Below, piece after piece: positions 1-6,572 of a stretch of 7,578 nt of DNA (the first letter of the stretch is position 1; each line of letters starts with the position of its first letter). Where the stretch lies: the NCBI GenBank assembly GCA_020216895.1, contig JAIWOM010000068.1, forward strand, positions 1 to 7,578, read 5' to 3'. The notes beneath the pieces were generated by a model. That model saw only the letters and a list, made by a program, of their open reading frames with translations, did no database searches and had not been told where the DNA came from. The DNA comes from Microcella sp. GTDB lineage: Bacteria; Actinomycetota; Actinomycetes; Actinomycetales; Microbacteriaceae. The position numbers and the translations under genes are program-made.

Positions 1-50
1 TCAGGGTGTCGACATGACGGCCGAGCAGAATGAGCGCATGGTCGCCGGGG
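1..50. repeat. Left arm of 50-bp perfect inverted repeat (probable fold-back artefact)
   Basis: Bases 1-50 are identical, with no mismatch, to the reverse complement of 312-361. Identity stops abruptly at base 51 (T here, against C expected from 311). The right arm sits in normal crtB coding sequence (around GVDMTAEQNERMVAG). Read on the plus strand, this left arm encodes the same peptide, antisense to crtB. The arm touches the first base of the window, so its true length is unknown. This fits a fold-back chimera at a contig end better than a natural repeat. Confidence 0.95.
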
Positions 51-816
51 TGCGGCGCAGGCGCACCGACAGCTCGGCGAAGAGGCCCTGGGCGAGGGCG
101 ACCGCGCGGCGGCTGCCCTTGGGCAGGTCGGGGATCACCGCGGCGGAGGTGCGCAGGTCGGCATCGATGTCGTCGAGCAGTCGCACCTTGTCCTCCTCCG
201 TGAACGAATCGACGTTGACCCCCGGGAAGTAGCTGCGCCCGAGCGTCTCGAAGTCGGCCGAGAGGTCGCGCAGGAAGTTCACCTTCTGGAAGGCGGCTCC
301 GAGCGCGCGTGCCCCGGCGACCATGCGCTCATTCTGCTCGGCCGTCATGTCGACACCCTGAACGAACGCCCGCAGGCACATGAGACCCACCACCTCGGCC
401 GAGCCGTACACGTAGCGGTCGAAGCTCTCCTGGTCGTGCTCGGTGTCGGTGAGATCCATCCGCATCGAGTGGAAGAACGGCTCGGTAAGCTCCTCGCCGA
501 AGCCGACCTCGCGGGCGGTCCGGGCGAAGGCGTGCACGACGAGGTTCGTCGAGTAGCCCGACCGCATGGCCGCGTTGGTCTCGGCCTCGAACTCGGTGAG
601 GTACCGGGCGGCGTGCACGGCGTCGAGGCCGGCCTCGGCCACCCCGCCGTCGACGATCTCGTCGGCGACCCGCACGAGGGCGTAGATGTTCTCGACGTGC
701 TGCCGCACCGCCGGGTCGAGCAGGCGCGAGGCGAGCCCGAACGAGGTGGAATAACGGCGGATGACCACCGCGGCGGTCTCGTCGGCGACGCGGTCGTACA
801 GGCTCAAGCGGTTCAT
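1..816 (-). CDS. crtB: Phytoene synthase CrtB (3' end replaced by an inverted copy)
   Basis: Condenses two geranylgeranyl diphosphates head-to-head to phytoene, the first committed carotenoid step. It belongs to the squalene/phytoene synthase family. Both Mg-diphosphate-binding DxxxD motifs are visible: D52-D56 (ADEIVDGG) and D184-D188 (NFLRDLSADFETLGRSYFP). The family signature YVYGSAEVVGLMC lies at 135-147. The ATG at 816 is chosen because it overlaps the crtE stop in an ATGA, implying translational coupling. The reading frame is open further upstream, but that stretch is arginine-rich shadow sequence inside crtE. The product reads as 271 residues, a little short of the roughly 290-310 usual for the family. 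Residues from about 256 on, and the TGA at 3-1, come from bases 1-50, an exact inverted copy of 312-361. The authentic protein is therefore seen only to about residue 255, and the real C-terminus is missing. Identity is secure; the end is not. Confidence 0.9.
   Translation of the reverse strand: MNRLSLYDRVADETAAVVIRRYSTSFGLASRLLDPAVRQHVENIYALVRVADEIVDGGVAEAGLDAVHAARYLTEFEAETNAAMRSGYSTNLVVHAFARTAREVGFGEELTEPFFHSMRMDLTDTEHDQESFDRYVYGSAEVVGLMCLRAFVQGVDMTAEQNERMVAGARALGAAFQKVNFLRDLSADFETLGRSYFPGVNVDSFTEEDKVRLLDDIDADLRTSAAVIPDLPKGSRRAVALAQGLFAELSVRLRRTPATMRSFCSAVMSTP
312..361. repeat. Right arm of the 50-bp inverted repeat, inside crtB
   Basis: This is the reverse complement of 1-50 over all 50 bases, with 261 bases (51-311) between the arms. 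It encodes an ordinary part of CrtB between the YVYGSAEVVGLMC signature and the second DxxxD motif. This copy is therefore the original, and the one at 1-50 is the displaced copy. Confidence 0.95.
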
Positions 817-1883
817 CGCACCCGTTTCAGCACGGTCTCGGCGACGGGGTGGAGCTCGTCGCGCAGGGAGGCGGGGATGTGCGGCTCGGCGAGCCGCGCG
901 AGGGCCCGATTGGCGTAGCCGCGGGCGAGGTCGTCGGCGAAGGCGCGGGCACCGCACTCGACCAGCAGCGACCGAGCCTCGTCGGCCTCCTCGAGGCTGA
1001 GGTCGGGCTTGCCGATGAGCTCGTGCAGGCGGGCCCAGGCCGGGGTCGAACAGGCGAACGCGATCATGACCGTGCGTTTGCCCTCGCGCAGGTCGCCGAT
1101 CGTCGTCTTGCCGGTCGCCTCCTCCTCGCCGAAGACACCGAGCACGTCGTCGACGATCTGGTACGCAATGCCGATCTCGCGGCCGAAGTCGCCGAGCGTG
1201 CGTACCGCATCCTCGCTCGCGCCGGCCAGGATCGCCCCCGCCTGCAGCGGCGTCTCGAAGGAGTACACGGCGGTCTTGAGGCGCTCCATCGTGACGATGT
1301 CGTCGACGAGGGGCATTGCCGGATCGATCGAGAAGTCGACGTCGATGAGCTCGCCGGCCGCGCTGGCGAACATCGCCTCATCGAGCACGTCGAGGAGCCG
1401 CTCGCGCACGGGCGAGCCGACGCCGCTGCGGTCGATGAGCCGGTACGCGTTGAAGAGGGCGAGGTCGCCGGCGATCACGGCTGCGGAGACTCCGCGGTGC
1501 TCGGCGATGTCGACCGCGACGCCCCGGTCGACGGCGTGGTCACGGTAGGCGCCCGAAATATTCGGGATGCCCCGCCGCACGAAATCGCGATCGATCACGT
1601 CGTCGTGCACGATGAGAGCGGTGTGCAGCAGCTCGAAGCTCGCACCGACGTAGGCGGCCGCATCCATATCGGTGCCCCCGAGGCCCGCGTAGGCGGCCAT
1701 CACCATGCGCGGGCGGAAGCGCTTGCCGCCCTGGGTGTTGCGTTCGAGCAGGCCCCAGAGGTGCTCGTAGTGCGCGCCCAGGGGGGCGGCCCGCTTCTTG
1801 GATAGGCTGAAGAAGCGCTCCAGCACGGCGTCGACCATCGCCGCTCGCGACTCCGCGACCGTCGAGTGATCGTTCCTCTTCAC
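813..1883 (-). CDS. crtE: Geranylgeranyl diphosphate synthase (trans-prenyltransferase)
   Basis: Elongates DMAPP/FPP with IPP to all-trans GGPP, the substrate of CrtB. The 356-residue protein shows the class I prenyltransferase layout: GKRFRPR at 53-59, the first aspartate-rich motif DDVID at 94-98 (no two-residue insertion), and an LKTAVYSFETPLQAGA helix starting at 202 with K203. The second motif is DDVLG at 245-249, followed by GDLREGKRT. A DDxLG second motif is common in actinobacterial family members. A89, five residues before the first motif, is compatible with a C20 or longer product; exact chain length is inferred from the neighbouring crtB. The start is GTG at 1883: a TAGTCT hexamer lies exactly at -12 to -7 of it, as in leaderless actinobacterial genes. 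ATG at 1838 (M16) is the alternative. It leads crtB with a 4-bp overlap and is divergent from idi. Confidence 0.93.
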   Translation of the reverse strand: MKRNDHSTVAESRAAMVDAVLERFFSLSKKRAAPLGAHYEHLWGLLERNTQGGKRFRPRMVMAAYAGLGGTDMDAAAYVGASFELLHTALIVHDDVIDRDFVRRGIPNISGAYRDHAVDRGVAVDIAEHRGVSAAVIAGDLALFNAYRLIDRSGVGSPVRERLLDVLDEAMFASAAGELIDVDFSIDPAMPLVDDIVTMERLKTAVYSFETPLQAGAILAGASEDAVRTLGDFGREIGIAYQIVDDVLGVFGEEEATGKTTIGDLREGKRTVMIAFACSTPAWARLHELIGKPDLSLEEADEARSLLVECGARAFADDLARGYANRALARLAEPHIPASLRDELHPVAETVLKRVR

Positions 1884-1889
1884 CCGAGC

Positions 1890-1895
1890 AGACTA
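1890..1895 (-). promoter_or_regulatory. -10 element of a leaderless crtE promoter
   Basis: Minus-strand TAGTCT matches the actinobacterial -10 consensus TANNNT. It occupies exactly -12 to -7 if transcription starts at the G of the crtE GTG (1883). There is no convincing Shine-Dalgarno sequence before that GTG, which supports a leaderless transcript. No TTGACA-like -35 is visible; that region would lie inside the start of idi. Confidence 0.5.
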
Positions 1896-1904
1896 CCCCG
1901 GCCC

Positions 1905-2441
1905 ATGAGCGAAACCCCCGAAACCGTCGTCCTGCTCGCCGATGACGGCACCGTCATCGGCGAGGCCCCGAAGGCGACCGTGCACACGACCGAGACACCC
2001 CTGCACCTGGCGTTCTCGTGCCACGTCTTCGACGCGCGGGGGCGGGTGCTCGTCACCCGGCGGGCCTTGGCCAAGAAGACCTGGCCGGGGGTCTGGACCA
2101 ACTCGTTCTGCGGGCACCCCGCCCCGGGCGAGGACACCGTGGAGGCGATCGCGCGCCGCGCCGAACGCGAGCTCGGGCTGACGCTGACCGACGTGCGCGT
2201 CGCGCTGCCCGACTTCCGCTACCGCGCCGTCGACGCCTCCGGCGTGGTCGAGAACGAGATCTGCCCGGTCTACACCGCGCGGGCGATCAGCGATCCGGTA
2301 CCCGCCGCCGACGAGGTGGCCGAGTGGGCCTGGCTCGACCCGGCCGAGCTGCGGTCGGCCGTGGCCGCGGCACCCTTCGCCTTCAGCCCCTGGCTGGGCT
2401 GGCAGCTCGCCGCCTGGGAGGGCGACTACAGCGGCAGCTGA
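1905..2441 (+). CDS. idi: Isopentenyl-diphosphate delta-isomerase, type 1
   Basis: Interconverts IPP and DMAPP, providing the allylic primer that CrtE extends. The 178-residue Nudix-fold protein matches the E. coli enzyme in size and carries its key residues with a constant +2 offset. These are metal ligands H27, H34, H71, E116 and E118, and catalytic C69 within TNSFCGHP (C67 in E. coli). E116 (VVENEICPV) is the catalytic glutamate. The degenerate Nudix-box helix RRAERELG is at 84-91. ATG 1905 gives a normal N-terminus; an in-frame ATG at 1866 would add 13 residues and overlap crtE. No clear Shine-Dalgarno precedes 1905. The gene is divergent from crtE (21 bp between start codons), and its last 16 bases overlap the end of the convergent kinase gene. 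Confidence 0.95.
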   Translation: MSETPETVVLLADDGTVIGEAPKATVHTTETPLHLAFSCHVFDARGRVLVTRRALAKKTWPGVWTNSFCGHPAPGEDTVEAIARRAERELGLTLTDVRVALPDFRYRAVDASGVVENEICPVYTARAISDPVPAADEVAEWAWLDPAELRSAVAAAPFAFSPWLGWQLAAWEGDYSGS

Positions 2442-4096
2442 ACCGGGGTCGTCGCCGGCGGCGCGAGCGGGATGCGGAGCGTCACCGTCGTTCCCCGCAC
2501 CCCGTCGGACGACAGGTCGACCGTCCCGCCGATGCGGCCCTCCATGAGGCTGCGCACGATCGGAAGCCCCAGACCGGTGCCCGGGACGGAGCGGTGGGCC
2601 GGAGACTGCACGCGGTAGAAGCGGCCCCAGACGGCCTCCTGCTCATCGAGCGGGATCCCCGGCCCCTCGTCCGAGATGGCGATCTGAACGCCATCGGGAT
2701 GCCCGCTCATCACGACTCTGACCGTGGAATCCGGGGGGCTGAACTTGATGGCGTTCGAGAGGATGTTCGAGCAGACCCGCACCACGTCCTGCTCGACCGC
2801 CTGCACCAGCACGGGGTGCTCGGCGCCGACCAGCTCCACGCGCACCCCACGATCGGCCGGCACGATGCCGACGGTGTCTTCGACGCAGTGCCGCAGCAGG
2901 CGCGCGAGGTCGACCGTCTCCGCCGCCCGGCTGCTCGTGCGCTGCGTGCTCAGGTGGCTCAGCTCGAGCACATCCTCGATGACGTCGGCGAGACGTCGGG
3001 CGTTGCGGTAGATCACCTGGCCCGCCTGCTTCACCTCCGGTGACGGGTCGTCCTCGAGCAGGCTCTCGGAGAACCCGATGATGCTCGTCACCGGTGTGCG
3101 CAGCTCGTGGCTGACCGCGGAGATGAAGTCGTCCTTCTGCTGGTTGAGGCGTCGCAGATCGTCGGCGACCCGCTGGGCGTCGCGCTCGCGAGCGGCGAGC
3201 GCATCGGTCGTCGCGTTCCAGTCGTGGGCCTGCCCGGCGACGAAGAGCCCCGCGGCGGCGTGGGTCATGATGAAGAGCTGGAGGGCGATGACCGCCCCGC
3301 GGAAGTCATGGTCGACGAGCTCGGCGAACGGTCCGACATTGAGCGATGTCGCGAGAGTGGCGACGAATGCGAGAAGGATCGTCTGGATCGCCGGCGCCAG
3401 CGGCGGAAGGCGGAATGCTCCCCACATCAGCGTCGTGATGATGAAGAAGGTCAGGGCCAGGGCGGCCGCCGGAGCGAACACGACGAAGGTGAGCAGCACC
3501 AGGGCGATCGACTGCACGATCGGCTCCCACACCGGAGCCCGGAGGGGCACCGTGAGCGGAACCAGGAACAGCGGCACGATCGCGAAGATCGCGCTCGCGT
3601 GCGACGTGAAGAGGGAGGGGATGACCACGAGCGCGTCGGCTCCCACGAAGACAGCCGCCGAGATGCCGCCGAGAATGGCGATGACCGTGGCCCCCATGCC
3701 CGCCGCCACGAGGAAGCGGCCCGCCTCGGGCAGGGTGACCATACGCGGGAACGGGCGATGGCGCGTCATCCACCAGGCGACGACCGCCGCTTCGAGCGCG
3801 TTGGCGATGCCGTAGGCCGCGCTCAGGTCGAGCGGTCGGGCGACGCTGAGATTGAGGACGGTGGTGATGACGGCGATGACGGCGCTGACGACGAGACCAC
3901 GGCCACGACTGGCCATGACGGCCACCGCGGCGAGCGCCGCTGCCGGCCACCACAGGGCGATCGGGATGTCCGGTGTGACCGTGTTGAGGCTGATCCACGA
4001 GAAGCCGACGAGACCGAGAAGAACGAGACCGATGACCGCCCGCCGCTGAAGAGCGGGCAGGTCGTGGATGCGGGCGACGATGCCCCGTTCGTCCAT
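2426..4096 (-). CDS. MASE1-like membrane sensor histidine kinase (no PAS domain)
   Basis: A 556-residue transmembrane histidine kinase. Residues about 18-290 form several hydrophobic segments, with a WWPAAALAAVAVMASRGR stretch (49-66) resembling the conserved WPxxG region of MASE1 sensor domains. A short coiled linker (about 295-323) leads into HisKA, with phospho-acceptor H330 in SHELRTP. The HATPase_c domain follows: N-box N444/N448 (NILSNAIKF), G1 DEGPG 476-480, F-box WGRF 490-493, and G2 GTGLGLP 506-512. No periplasmic ligand domain or DNA-binding domain is present, so the stimulus is unknown. ATG 4096 has a GAGGA Shine-Dalgarno six bases upstream. The gene lies 25 bp after the paralogous kinase and is probably co-transcribed with it. 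Its TAG stop lies inside the 3' end of idi. The MASE1 call rests on pattern only; the kinase call is firm. Confidence 0.9.
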   Translation of the reverse strand: MDERGIVARIHDLPALQRRAVIGLVLLGLVGFSWISLNTVTPDIPIALWWPAAALAAVAVMASRGRGLVVSAVIAVITTVLNLSVARPLDLSAAYGIANALEAAVVAWWMTRHRPFPRMVTLPEAGRFLVAAGMGATVIAILGGISAAVFVGADALVVIPSLFTSHASAIFAIVPLFLVPLTVPLRAPVWEPIVQSIALVLLTFVVFAPAAALALTFFIITTLMWGAFRLPPLAPAIQTILLAFVATLATSLNVGPFAELVDHDFRGAVIALQLFIMTHAAAGLFVAGQAHDWNATTDALAARERDAQRVADDLRRLNQQKDDFISAVSHELRTPVTSIIGFSESLLEDDPSPEVKQAGQVIYRNARRLADVIEDVLELSHLSTQRTSSRAAETVDLARLLRHCVEDTVGIVPADRGVRVELVGAEHPVLVQAVEQDVVRVCSNILSNAIKFSPPDSTVRVVMSGHPDGVQIAISDEGPGIPLDEQEAVWGRFYRVQSPAHRSVPGTGLGLPIVRSLMEGRIGGTVDLSSDGVRGTTVTLRIPLAPPATTPVQLPL

Positions 4097-4102
4097 GGGT
4101 GG

Positions 4103-4107
4103 TCCTC
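4103..4107 (-). promoter_or_regulatory. Shine-Dalgarno of the downstream kinase
   Basis: Minus-strand GAGGA lies six bases before ATG 4096, inside the 25-bp gap between the two kinase genes. It fixes the start of the downstream kinase and allows independent initiation on a shared mRNA. Confidence 0.65.
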
Positions 4108-4121
4108 GTTCGGGAAAGAGG

Positions 4122-6086
4122 TCAGGCGACCGTGTGAGCCGATGATACGGCCGGGGCGACCGCCGGGAGCACCACCTCGACGGTTGTTCCGCCGCCCGGG
4201 GTCCCGAGCAGGCGGGCCGACCCGCCCAGCCGCGACTCCAGGAGGGCCTTCACGATCGGGAGACCGAGCCCCGTACCGGGCACGAGCCGATGGGACTCGA
4301 CCGGTGCGCGGGTGAACCGCTCCCAGACCATGTCGCGGAACTCCTCCGGGATGCCCAGACCGTGATCGATCACGCGCACGATTGCGCCCCCATCCTCCGC
4401 GCGAGCGAGCGCGACCTCGACGACCGCGTCGTCCGGGGAGAACTTCACCGCATTGGAGAGGAGATTGGCGCACACCCGCACCAGGTCGCGCTCGCGGGAG
4501 CGCACGGTCAGCGACGCCGGTGCATCGTCGGCGACATCGACCCGCACGCGCCGGCCGAGCGCCAATCCCTGAGCATCGCCGGCGCACTCGTTGGCGAGAC
4601 GCACCAGGTCCACATCGGCCACTGGGGGAAGCGGGCCGCCGAGCGCGCTCAAGCGGCTCAGCTCGAGCACATCCTCGATCACATCGGCGAGCCGCCGGGC
4701 GTTGCGGGCGATGATCGCCCCCGTGGCCGCAAGCTCGGGAGGCAGGCGGCCGTCGTCGAGGTCTTCGCTGAATCCGATGATGCTCGTCACGGGCGTCCGC
4801 AGCTCGTGGCTGACCGCGGCGATGAAGTCGTCCTTCTGCGCGTTCAGGCGGCTCAGCTCCTCGGTCAGCTCCCGCGCCTGCCGTTCGCGCTCCTCGCGCT
4901 CGGTCACATCGACGATGACGATCGAGATCAGATCGGCGCCGCCCACCGACCCCGTGCCCGCGAGCACCGCCTCGAAGGCGTGGCCCGCGCGCTCGAACTC
5001 GACGCGGGTCGTCGCGCCCGCGGCGATCGCGGCGTCGAGCGCGGGGATCCCGTACGGCGGCAGCTCGCCCTGGAGGATCGCGCGGGCACGCGGATTGATG
5101 GCCACCGGATGCGGATCACCGAGCGAGCGGTCGAGGATGACGATGCCGGCATCGGCCGTCACGATCCCCTGCCGGAGCGCCTCCTCCTGCGCCTTGAGCC
5201 GGCGGATCAGGTGGAACCAGTCGCTGCGCGCGCCGGCGATGAGCAGGGCGCTGATCGCGTAGACGAGGAGGAAGATCTGGATCAGCACGACGGGCGCGCG
5301 CGGGTCGTCGCTCACCGCCGCGAACGGGCCGCCGCCGATCGTCGTGAGCACGATGACCGCGATCGCCGTGACCGCCAGTTGCAGGGTCGTGACGATGAGC
5401 GAGAAGCGCAGCGCCGCCCAGAGGAGGGCGACGACCGGAACGAACGCGGTCGGCCAGTCGTTGCCCGGCCAGAAGACAACGGCGACCAGCCCGCCCAGGG
5501 CGAGCGACTGACCCGCGACCTCGAGAGCCCGCATCGGCCGACCGTCGGCGAGCGGCACCAGCACGAGCGGGAGCGTCACCAGGGTGGCCGAGGCGTGCGA
5601 CGCCGTGAGCTGGGCAATGGCCTCGATGAAGGGCCGCTGGAGGAAGACGCTGGCGACGACGCCGAGGGCCACGCCCGAGCCGAGGGCCCCGACGAGCGTC
5701 ACGACGATGAAGCGCGAGGCCGTGCGCAGGGAGGCGATCCGGAGCGCGGCACCCGCCGGTGCGAGCAGCGCGGCGATCACGATGACCTCCACGCTGTTGC
5801 CGAGCCCGAGGAGGAAGGCGAAGAGGGGGTCGCGCCCGGCGAGCAGGTTGCCGCCGCCGGTCGCCAGAGCGACGAGCAGGATGACCACCCACCGTCCGCG
5901 GCCGCGCGCGAGCATCCCCGCCATCACCGACAGCCCCGCCGCGGGCCACCAGGCGGCGAGCAGCGGGTCGGCCACGCTGAAGGCGACCGCCGCATAGGCG
6001 GTCGGGACGGTCGCGAGGAGCAGCAGGGCGATCGTCGCGCGCCGCGCGCTGTCGCGCTGCGCGGCGAGGCGCTGCATGATGCTCAC
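4122..6086 (-). CDS. MASE1-like membrane sensor histidine kinase with PAS-like segment
   Basis: A 654-residue histidine kinase from the GTG start. Residues about 15-288 form a multi-pass membrane domain with WWPAAGLSVMAGMLARGRGR at 46-65 and a TASHASATL motif (161-169) that matches TSHASAIF in its neighbour. Residues about 298-395 resemble a PAS domain (VTADAGIVILDRS, ending IVIVDVTEREER), followed by a charged coiled linker. HisKA has phospho-acceptor H427 (SHELRTP). HATPase_c has N541/N545, DHGLG 574-578, WERF 588-591 and GTGLGLP 604-610. GTG 6086 is chosen because AAGGAG lies six bases upstream; ATG 6119 (11 residues longer) has no such signal. It is first of the two-kinase unit and divergent from a receiver gene. 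Compared with its paralogue it has gained, or kept, a cytoplasmic sensor module. Signal and ligand are unknown. Confidence 0.9.
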   Translation of the reverse strand: MSIMQRLAAQRDSARRATIALLLLATVPTAYAAVAFSVADPLLAAWWPAAGLSVMAGMLARGRGRWVVILLVALATGGGNLLAGRDPLFAFLLGLGNSVEVIVIAALLAPAGAALRIASLRTASRFIVVTLVGALGSGVALGVVASVFLQRPFIEAIAQLTASHASATLVTLPLVLVPLADGRPMRALEVAGQSLALGGLVAVVFWPGNDWPTAFVPVVALLWAALRFSLIVTTLQLAVTAIAVIVLTTIGGGPFAAVSDDPRAPVVLIQIFLLVYAISALLIAGARSDWFHLIRRLKAQEEALRQGIVTADAGIVILDRSLGDPHPVAINPRARAILQGELPPYGIPALDAAIAAGATTRVEFERAGHAFEAVLAGTGSVGGADLISIVIVDVTEREERERQARELTEELSRLNAQKDDFIAAVSHELRTPVTSIIGFSEDLDDGRLPPELAATGAIIARNARRLADVIEDVLELSRLSALGGPLPPVADVDLVRLANECAGDAQGLALGRRVRVDVADDAPASLTVRSRERDLVRVCANLLSNAVKFSPDDAVVEVALARAEDGGAIVRVIDHGLGIPEEFRDMVWERFTRAPVESHRLVPGTGLGLPIVKALLESRLGGSARLLGTPGGGTTVEVVLPAVAPAVSSAHTVA

Positions 6087-6092
6087 GTCGAA

Positions 6093-6098
6093 CTCCTT
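6093..6098 (-). promoter_or_regulatory. Shine-Dalgarno deciding the GTG start of the upstream kinase
   Basis: Minus-strand AAGGAG is six bases before GTG 6086. It is the best ribosome-binding site in the window and favours GTG 6086 over ATG 6119 (no signal) and ATG 6077 (15 bases away). Confidence 0.7.
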
Positions 6099-6143
6099 CC
6101 GCGGAACGGGGCCCGGCATGGTTCGAAACCGACGCTGCGTGAG

Positions 6144-6149
6144 AGACTA
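6144..6149 (-). promoter_or_regulatory. Candidate -10 element for the kinase operon
   Basis: Minus-strand TAGTCT is the same hexamer as at the crtE start. It would place transcription start near 6137 and leave a 5' leader of about 50 bases before GTG 6086, consistent with the strong Shine-Dalgarno there. No good -35 is visible. It lies in the 91-bp divergent gap shared with the receiver gene. Confidence 0.35.
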
Positions 6150-6177
6150 GCCGCAGCCGAGGACGAGTGGGGGTGTG

Positions 6178-6546
6178 ATGGCTGAGGTGTTGATCGTCGA
6201 GGACGAGCCCGACGTGCTGCTGCTGCTCGAGAACCGGGTGCGCGCCGCGGGGCACGCGGTCGAGAGCGCCACCGACGGCGAGACCGCCATGGACATCCTG
6301 CGCGAGCGCCGCCCCGCCGTGATCGTGCTCGACTGGATGATGCCCCGCGTCAGCGGCATCGAGGTTCTCGAGCAGCTGCGGGCCGACGACCCGGACCACG
6401 CCGTCAAGGTGCTCATGCTCACCGCGAAGTCGCAGCAGAGCGACATCGATCGTGCCTACTCGGCCGGCGCCGACGATTACATCGTGAAGCCGTTCAGCTC
6501 GCGCGACCTCATCGAGCGCATCGCCGCGCTCGTCGAGAAGGAGTAG
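6178..6546 (+). CDS. Single-domain response regulator (stand-alone receiver)
   Basis: A 122-residue receiver domain with nothing attached, of CheY/Spo0F-like architecture. The phosphorylation site is complete: acidic pocket E8/D9 (LIVEDEP), acceptor D52 (VLDWMMP), T82 (MLTAK) and K104 (IVKPFSS). Y101 sits at the usual switch position. It ends at the end of the alpha-5 helix, so there is no DNA-binding, GGDEF or other output domain. It must act by protein contact or as a phosphorelay intermediate. ATG 6178 is used; GTG 6175 immediately before it adds one residue. A purine-rich stretch (GAGGA at 6159-6163 and GGGGG just before the start) could serve as ribosome-binding site. The gene is divergent from the two kinases, which makes it their likely substrate; this is inference from position. 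Confidence 0.92.
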   Translation: MAEVLIVEDEPDVLLLLENRVRAAGHAVESATDGETAMDILRERRPAVIVLDWMMPRVSGIEVLEQLRADDPDHAVKVLMLTAKSQQSDIDRAYSAGADDYIVKPFSSRDLIERIAALVEKE

Positions 6547-6572
6547 TCGGAGCCTCCGGCAGGCGGGCTACT
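6542..6572. terminator. Hairpin spanning both stop codons of the convergent receiver and dcd genes
   Basis: A 7-bp outer stem (AGTAGTC at 6542-6548 with GGCTACT at 6566-6572, one G-T pair) and a 4-bp inner stem (GCCT/AGGC) enclose a CCGGC loop, with a small internal bulge. The TAG stops of both genes fall in the outer stem. No U-tract follows on either side. It could be a bidirectional terminator of the GC-rich actinobacterial kind, but the stability is modest. Confidence 0.35.

Noticed and set aside
14..232. Plus-strand frame beginning MTAEQNERMVAG, identical to a CrtB peptide
   Set aside because: It is the translation of the inverted copy at 1-50 continuing into the antisense of crtB, not a second gene.
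817..957. 47-residue upstream extension of CrtB
   Set aside because: Arginine-rich shadow inside crtE; the ATG at 816 overlapping the crtE stop gives the family N-terminus.
849..1805. Long plus-strand frame antisense to crtE
   Set aside because: Low-complexity GC-driven shadow of a gene with clear prenyltransferase motifs.
2018..3043. Long plus-strand frame across idi and the kinase
   Set aside because: Crosses two genes with firm motifs, is arginine-rich, and has no recognisable domain.
3107..4315. 402-residue plus-strand frame antisense to the kinases
   Set aside because: Highly charged E/R/D/G shadow of codon bias; the minus-strand kinase motifs are complete.
6122..6150. Possible plus-strand promoter for the receiver (TTCGAA, then GACTAG 17 bases on)
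   Set aside because: Neither hexamer matches an actinobacterial consensus well; TAGTCT on the other strand is the better signal.
4290..6185. 631-residue plus-strand frame antisense to the upstream kinase
   Set aside because: Long because of high GC, but its composition is shadow-like and it covers an intact histidine kinase.
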